A DNA stretch of 10,308 nucleotides from NCBI GenBank assembly GCA_938083405.1, contig CALKCV010000197.1, positions 1-10,308 of the forward strand, given 5' to 3'. This DNA is from an uncultured Microcoleaceae cyanobacterium. GTDB taxonomy: Bacteria; Cyanobacteriota; Cyanobacteriia; Cyanobacteriales; Microcoleaceae. Each line of letters begins with the position of its first letter. Position 1 is the stretch's first letter. The notes below the pieces were generated by a model. It had not been told where the DNA came from. It searched no databases and worked only from the letters and a program-made list of their open reading frames with translations. A program made the translations under genes and the position numbers. Below are positions 6,285 through 10,308 of the stretch, one piece after another.

Positions 6285-7034
6285 TTAAGCATAAACGCGG
6301 GATTTTTGAGTGGTTGCGAAAGCTTCTACCAAAGCGCGAACCGCTGCCACCATGGCTAAATCGTTATCTAAACGATTAACCGCAGAACCGACACCCACTC
6401 CAGCGGCACCCGCAGCGATCGCCATTGGGGCAGTCACGTTAGAAATACCAGAGGCGCACAAGACCGGCACGGAAACCGCCCGAGAAATTTCCGAAGCAGC
6501 AGCTAAAGTAGGCGCTGCTTTTTCAATCAGTCCCAGAGTACCGGGGTGAGAGGGTTTAACTGCGACGCTTCCTTCCGTTTGGATGATGTCCGCGCCGGCT
6601 GCTACTAATTCTATGGCTAATTCTGCTTGGCGGTCTAGTTCCAAGATGTGAGGTACGGTGACGGATAAGGTTATTTCTGGCAATAAGTCGCGAGTCTGGC
6701 GAGTTAATTCTAAAACCTCCTGGGCTTCAAACCGCCGACCTTGCGCGTAGAAAGCATCAAAGTTACCAATTTCTATTAGATCCGCACCGGCTTCCACTGC
6801 CGACAAAAACTTCGCTGGTTCCACCGCAGAAACGCAAATTGGTAAGTCTGTCAGCTTCCGCGCCATTTCTACCAAGCTGGCATCGGCGGCAATATCGACA
6901 AAGGTCGCACCGCCTTCGGTTGCTGCTTTGATGGTGGCGGCGACTCGTTTGGCATCAAAATTAGTTAAGCCGCTGATGATTTTGAGGACGGGACCGCGAT
7001 TAAAGGCGGTTTGTAATTTAGAGTTGAGGGTCAT
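6285..7034 (-). CDS. ycf23: Ycf23 family (DUF561) TIM-barrel protein
   Basis: This 249-residue soluble protein is alpha/beta throughout. It has barrel-like strands such as VLKIISGLTNFD (16-27), TFVDIAADASLV (44-55), PICVSAVEP (65-73), ADLIEIGNFDAF (84-95), ITLSVTVPHIL (121-131), ADIIQTEGS (148-156) and VPVLCASGIS (189-198). The C-terminal GAAGVGVGSAVNRL (209-222) resembles the phosphate-binding end of TIM barrels. This pattern matches Ycf23/DUF561, found in cyanobacteria and in some algal plastids; the reaction it catalyses is not established to my knowledge. AAGGA on the minus strand (7042-7046) lies 7 bases before the ATG, supporting this start. It is divergent from the amidohydrolase gene with only 65 bp between starts, so the promoters must be close or overlapping. 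No signs of truncation. Confidence 0.87.
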   Translation of the reverse strand: MTLNSKLQTAFNRGPVLKIISGLTNFDAKRVAATIKAATEGGATFVDIAADASLVEMARKLTDLPICVSAVEPAKFLSAVEAGADLIEIGNFDAFYAQGRRFEAQEVLELTRQTRDLLPEITLSVTVPHILELDRQAELAIELVAAGADIIQTEGSVAVKPSHPGTLGLIEKAAPTLAAASEISRAVSVPVLCASGISNVTAPMAIAAGAAGVGVGSAVNRLDNDLAMVAAVRALVEAFATTQKSRVYA

Positions 7035-7099
7035 AGTTAATTCCTTTAGCTTAGAATTTATTCAATGGTAAATTTTACACGAATTTCGCATTTAGATAG

Positions 7100-8440
7100 A
7101 TGAACCGATCGGAAAATTTAATAATTCCCAAGGGCGATCGCTTTTGGCTGACCAACGCCTGCGTGCCGGTCTGCCTCCTAGAAATGCCCCCAGATGGAGA
7201 CTGCCAGACGATTATAGAAAATCAGACTTTTGAGGGGTTGTCCCTGGTGGATGTGGAAATAGACCGGGGGGCGATCGCTGCTATCCTTCCCGCCGCCATC
7301 CGTGAGGCTGGGGGGGACATACCCGCAGTTGACCTGGACGCCGGCCAACTTTGGCCCTGTTTTGTGGATTTCCACGCCCATCTGGACAAAGGCCATATTT
7401 GGATGCGATCGCCCAATCCCGACGGCACCTTCGGGAGTGCCTTGGAAGCGGGAAGCAAGGATGCCGAAGAATATTGGAATGCGGAAGATGTCTTTCGCCG
7501 GATGGAATTTGCCCTTAAATGCAGCTACGCCCACGGCACTAAAGCTATTAGAACTCACATCGACTCTTTTGGGGAACTAGCTGCTGTTAGTTTGGGAGTT
7601 TTTCAAGAGTTACAAACTCAGTGGCAAAATCGATTAATTTTGCAGGCAGTTAGTTTAGTTGGTCTCGATTATTATCTAACTCCAGAAGGCGAGAAATTGG
7701 CAGATTTAATTGCGGAAGTAGGGGGCATCTTGGGAGGAGTTGCTTATATGAATCCCGATTTAGACGAGCAAATAGATCGAGTATTTGTTTTGGCAAAAGA
7801 ACGCGAATTAGACCTGGATTTCCATACTGACGAAAATGGCAACGTTGATTCCGTGACTTTGCGACAAGTTGCGGAAGCTGCTATTAAACATCAATTTACG
7901 GGGAAAATTACTTGCGGTCATTGTTGCAGTTTGGCAGTACAACCGCCAGAGTTAGTAACAGAAACTCTGGAATTAGTTAAGGAAGCGGGGATTGGTATTG
8001 TCAGCTTGCCTAGTTGCAATCTTTACTTGCAAGATAGGGTTTGCGAACGGACTCCACGCTGGCGGGGGGTGACGTTATTGCACGAGTTGAAAAAACGGGG
8101 AATTCCTGTAGCGATCGCCAGCGATAATTGTCGCGATCCTTTTTATGGTTTTGGAGATCATGACGTTTTAGAAGTTTTTAATTTGGGAGTAAGAATCGCC
8201 CATTTAGATATGCCTTATGGAGATTGGCCGCAGATTGTAACTAAAACTCCGGCTGAGTTAATGGGATTGGGAAATGTTGGTAAAATTGGAGTGGGTTTGC
8301 CGGCGGATTTGATATTATTTAAAGGTAGAAATTTTAGCGAATTATTATCGCGGTCCCAGTGGGATAGAGTGGTGTTGAGAAACGGAAAACGCATCGATAC
8401 GAATTTACCAGATTATAGAGAATTAGACGATTTATTGTAG
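7100..8440 (+). CDS. Cytosine-deaminase-like amidohydrolase
   Basis: This 446-residue cytosolic metal-dependent hydrolase belongs to the amidohydrolase superfamily, closest in pattern to cytosine deaminase (CodA). Expected metal ligands are visible: H92 and H94 in FHAHLDKGH, H242 in DFHTDENGN with E245 as the likely acid/base, H274 in TCGHCCSLA, and D342 in ASDNCRDPFYGFGDH. The C-terminal GLPADLILFKG (399-409) is the usual end of the small beta domain. Aligned by eye, residues that recognise cytosine in E. coli CodA appear changed (see findings), so the substrate may not be cytosine. The start lacks a clear ribosome binding site; the ATG at 7100 is kept because NLIIPKGDRFWLTNA directly after it fits the family N-terminus. 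The stop codon lies inside the terminal inverted repeat of the following element. The same-strand FAD oxidase downstream may be functionally linked. Confidence 0.85.
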   Translation: MNRSENLIIPKGDRFWLTNACVPVCLLEMPPDGDCQTIIENQTFEGLSLVDVEIDRGAIAAILPAAIREAGGDIPAVDLDAGQLWPCFVDFHAHLDKGHIWMRSPNPDGTFGSALEAGSKDAEEYWNAEDVFRRMEFALKCSYAHGTKAIRTHIDSFGELAAVSLGVFQELQTQWQNRLILQAVSLVGLDYYLTPEGEKLADLIAEVGGILGGVAYMNPDLDEQIDRVFVLAKERELDLDFHTDENGNVDSVTLRQVAEAAIKHQFTGKITCGHCCSLAVQPPELVTETLELVKEAGIGIVSLPSCNLYLQDRVCERTPRWRGVTLLHELKKRGIPVAIASDNCRDPFYGFGDHDVLEVFNLGVRIAHLDMPYGDWPQIVTKTPAELMGLGNVGKIGVGLPADLILFKGRNFSELLSRSQWDRVVLRNGKRIDTNLPDYRELDDLL

Positions 8441-8579
8441 GGTGCGCATCGCGCACCTTTTCTTGTATGGTATGCATCGCGCATCAAATCCTATATGGTG
8501 CGCAATGGGCATCAAATTTTCTTATATGGTGCGCAATGGGCATCAAATCTTCTTATATGGTGCGCAATGCGCACCCTAC
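8437..8579. mobile_element. 143-bp element with 21-bp terminal inverted repeats and internal units
   Basis: The left end (8437-8457) and the reverse complement of the right end (8559-8579) agree at 20 of 21 bases; each end is itself a hairpin built on GGTGCGC...GCGCACC. Between them, units starting TATGG occur at 8466, 8494, 8525 and 8556 (spacings 28, 31, 31), most ending GCATCAAAT. This resembles a small non-autonomous, MITE-like or REP-type element; it encodes no transposase. The open frame across it merely translates the repeats. No target-site duplication is evident, so mobility is inferred from the terminal repeats only. Confidence 0.62.
8441..8464 (+). terminator. Likely Rho-independent terminator after the amidohydrolase
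   Basis: A perfect 7-bp G+C-rich stem GGTGCGC/GCGCACC with loop ATC (8441-8457) is followed at once by TTTTCTT (8458-8464) and begins on the base after the TAG stop. It is also the left end of the repeat element, so the element may have supplied the terminator. If active, it would separate this gene's transcription from the FAD oxidase. Confidence 0.65.
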
Positions 8580-8593
8580 GGGAATGGAAAAAT

Positions 8594-8604
8594 TATGCTA
8601 CAAT
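8594..8604 (+). promoter_or_regulatory. Possible extended -10 promoter for the FAD oxidase
   Basis: TATGCTACAAT contains TG-C-TACAAT, an extended -10 pattern, 63 bases before the FAD oxidase start and just after the repeat element. No convincing -35 box is seen at the right distance, so this is a tentative call from motif alone. Confidence 0.3.
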
Positions 8605-8666
8605 CTCATCAATTGCTTTTGCTAAAAACAGACAAGATACAATATTAACAACTAACCAATAACCAA

Positions 8667-10019
8667 ATGAACTCAACAACAATAGATTGGGAAGCAATCT
8701 CCTCAGAACTAGCAGGAATAGAAATAATCCAAGACACCGAGAGACTAGCTAAATTATCCCTAGACTACTATCATTTTAGCCCTGTTTTACAACCATTATT
8801 AGAAGAAAAGCGAGGGGATTTAGTAGTACGCCCCTGCACGGAAGAAGAAGTATTAAAAATTGCTAAAATTTGCGTAAAATATAAAGCACCTTTAACAGTT
8901 CGCGGGGCGGGAACTGGTAACTACGGACAATGCGTTCCTCTCAGTGGAGGCATCATTCTCGATACTACGAAAATGAATAAAATCTCCTGGATAAAACCTG
9001 GTTTAGCCTGCGTCGAACCGGGAGTAAAAATGGCAGCTTTCGACAAAGAAGCGCGAGAAATTGGTTGGGAATTAAGGATGTATCCTTCTACTTATCGAAC
9101 CGCAACCATTGGCGGATTTATTGGCGGGGGTAGCGGGGGAATTGGTTCTATTACTTACGGACAATTGCGCGATCGCGGCAACCTTCACGCAGTCCGAGTT
9201 GTGACCTTAGAAGACGAACCAAGAGTAATAGAATTGCGGGGCGACGAAGTGCAAAAAGTCAATCACGCCTACGGCACTAACGGCATTATTACCCAATTAG
9301 AAATACCTCTAGCACCGGCCTATCCTTGGGCGGAATTAATCGTCAATTTTGATGACTTTATGACTTCGGCAAAATTCGCTCAAGAATTGACAGATACCGA
9401 TGGTATTATCAAGAAATTAATCTGTATTTGTGCCTGGCCCATACCTCAATATTTTGCCGCCCTCCGCAGCTATATTCCAGAAGGAAAACACAGCGCTTTA
9501 TTAATAATTGCCGAACCTTCTCTGGAACCTTTTAAAGAATTGGTAAAGGAATATGGCGGGGATATTAGCTATGAAAAAAGCGCCGAAGATGGAAATAAAG
9601 GAGTGTCGCTTGCTGAATTTACCTGGAACCATACCACGTTACACGCCCGCAGCGCCGATCCGTCTCTAACCTATTTGCAGAGTTCGTTACCTGACGACCC
9701 GAAAATGGAATTGCTGGAACATTTATACGGTCATTTTGGCGACGAAGTAATGATGCATTTAGAGTTTGTAAAAAGCGGCGGAAAATCGGTTATCGCTGGC
9801 TTGCAAGTAGTTCGTTATACCAGCGAAGACCGGCTAAACGAGATTATTCGCTACCACGAAGAACGGGGGGCGACGATCTTTAATCCTCATACTTATATCT
9901 TAGAAGATGGAGGCATGAAAACAGTTAATGTGGAACAGGTTGAGTTTAAGAAAAAGGTCGATCCTTATGGGTTATTTAATCCTGGTAAAATGAGAGGATA
10001 TTTTGAGGAAAAAGAGTAA
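8667..10019 (+). CDS. GlcD-type FAD-binding oxidoreductase
   Basis: This 450-residue soluble flavoprotein is of the FAD-linked oxidase family (PCMH/VAO type, FAD_binding_4). Residues about 50-215 form the FAD domain: VVRPCTEEEVLKIAKIC, then LTVRGAGTGNYGQ (76-88), GGIILDTTKMNKI, and the glycine-rich TIGGFIGGGSGGIGSITYGQ (147-166). The end VDPYGLFNPGKM (431-442) is the family's typical C-terminal motif. The position that often carries a flavin-linked histidine (RGGGHS type) reads RGAGTGNYG, so the FAD is probably non-covalent. The substrate is probably a hydroxy acid or similar alcohol, but the sequence does not say which. There is no signal peptide. No Shine-Dalgarno motif precedes the ATG at 8667. 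It follows the amidohydrolase on the same strand, separated by a terminator-like repeat element; its own promoter may be at 8594-8604. Confidence 0.87.
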   Translation: MNSTTIDWEAISSELAGIEIIQDTERLAKLSLDYYHFSPVLQPLLEEKRGDLVVRPCTEEEVLKIAKICVKYKAPLTVRGAGTGNYGQCVPLSGGIILDTTKMNKISWIKPGLACVEPGVKMAAFDKEAREIGWELRMYPSTYRTATIGGFIGGGSGGIGSITYGQLRDRGNLHAVRVVTLEDEPRVIELRGDEVQKVNHAYGTNGIITQLEIPLAPAYPWAELIVNFDDFMTSAKFAQELTDTDGIIKKLICICAWPIPQYFAALRSYIPEGKHSALLIIAEPSLEPFKELVKEYGGDISYEKSAEDGNKGVSLAEFTWNHTTLHARSADPSLTYLQSSLPDDPKMELLEHLYGHFGDEVMMHLEFVKSGGKSVIAGLQVVRYTSEDRLNEIIRYHEERGATIFNPHTYILEDGGMKTVNVEQVEFKKKVDPYGLFNPGKMRGYFEEKE

Positions 10020-10036
10020 GTTATGGTGGCGATCTA

Positions 10037-10160
10037 AAATACTCGATCCCCCTAAATCTCCCTTTTCAAGGGGGACTTTGACTGGCTTGTAATCTCCACT
10101 TAAAAAGGGATACTTTGACTAGCTCCCCCCTTAAAAAGGGGGGCAGGGGGGGATCGAATA
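10037..10160. repeat. C-rich/G-rich inverted repeat element after the FAD oxidase
   Basis: TCGATCCCCC (10043-10052) is matched by GGGGGATCGA (10148-10157). Inside are two hairpins: a 7-bp stem at 10058-10064/10068-10074 and an 8-bp stem at 10125-10132/10136-10143. The A/T-rich stretch ACTTTGACT appears at both 10074-10082 and 10112-10120. This looks like a dispersed cyanobacterial repeat. The first hairpin is 38 bases past the stop codon and might end transcription, but lacks a good T-tract. Confidence 0.75.
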
Positions 10161-10168
10161 TTTCTCTT

Positions 10169-10308
10169 AGAAACCCGGTTTCTTAAATGGTCTCGGGGGA
10201 CTAGAAGGCGCGGTTTCGGGGACGATACCTTCGCCTGCATCGAGATTTTAGAAACCCGGTTTCTTAAAGAAACCGGGTTTCTGGCCTCCGAATGAAACCC
10301 GGTTTTTG
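10169..10308. repeat. Cluster of AAACCCGGTTTCTT palindromic repeats
   Basis: Copies occur at 10169-10184, 10250-10265, inverted at 10267-10282, and partly at 10294-10307 where the window ends. The second and third copies are exact reverse complements separated by one base, giving a potential 16-bp hairpin. GATACCTTCGCC at 10224-10235 lies between copies, and nearly the same motif accompanies this palindrome in the spacer at 4471-4484 and 4602-4615, so these sites share one composite repeat family. Confidence 0.88.

Noticed and set aside
6274..6285. Perfect 12-bp palindrome AGATCGCGATCT at the end of the Ycf23 gene
   Set aside because: It contains common GATC/CGCG words in a genome rich in such palindromes, and no second operator-like copy is seen near a promoter.
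8466..8580. Regularly spaced repeats (28-31 base period) resembling a CRISPR array
   Set aside because: The units are nearly contiguous repeats of each other with no unique spacers, include terminal inverted repeats, and no cas gene is nearby.
8442..8648. 68-codon open frame after the amidohydrolase
   Set aside because: It is a translation of the tandem units (repeated YMVRNGHQI-like peptide) and starts inside the terminator hairpin.

Overview
The window looks like a stretch of chromosome from a filamentous, probably Oscillatoriales-type (Microcoleus/Oscillatoria/Phormidium-like) cyanobacterium. I infer this from at least eleven copies of the octamer GCGATCGC (the HIP1 palindrome abundant in cyanobacterial genomes; e.g. 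2445, 2944, 3451, 3922, 5252, 6415, 7134, 7271, 7405, 8111, 9169), from cyanobacterial/plastid-type genes (Ycf23-like, DUF2301, CcbP-like), from heptameric short tandem repeats, and from intergenic regions filled with dispersed palindromic repeats. No phage, transposase, tRNA, rRNA or CRISPR locus is visible.

Layout: (1) 103-1353 (+) is a secreted protein joining a peptidoglycan-binding domain to a family-3 solute-binding domain. 1354-1644 is a repeat-rich spacer with a nearly perfect 56-bp palindrome. (2) 1645-2973 (+) is a divergent sodium:dicarboxylate/amino-acid symporter (SDF family). 2974-3167 is hairpin-forming repeats, including a 99-bp tandem duplication that carries a copy of the symporter's last codons. 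(3) 3168-4358 (-) is threonine synthase, convergent with the symporter. 4359-4666 is a nested fold-back repeat. (4) 4667-5332 (-) is a DUF2301 membrane protein, divergent from (5) 5442-6095 (+), a CcbP-like putative calcium-binding protein with a long charged N-terminal extension. 6096-6284 is another fold-back bounded by heptamer repeats. (6) 6285-7034 (-) is a Ycf23-family TIM barrel, divergent by 65 bp from (7) 7100-8440 (+), a cytosine-deaminase-like amidohydrolase. 8437-8579 is a small element with 21-bp terminal inverted repeats. (8) 8667-10019 (+) is a GlcD-type FAD-linked oxidase. 10020-10308 is two further repeat families.

How the genes may work together: the solute-binding protein and the symporter are consecutive on the same strand with no ABC or TRAP subunits between them, so they may form an unusual binding-protein/secondary-transporter uptake pair. 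The amidohydrolase and FAD oxidase are also consecutive and may act on one nitrogen-containing substrate, although a likely terminator and a repeat element separate them. Threonine synthase, DUF2301, CcbP-like and Ycf23 appear to be independent single-gene units. The intergenic DNA is the most unusual part: nearly every spacer holds a distinct inverted-repeat element, and several share sub-motifs.
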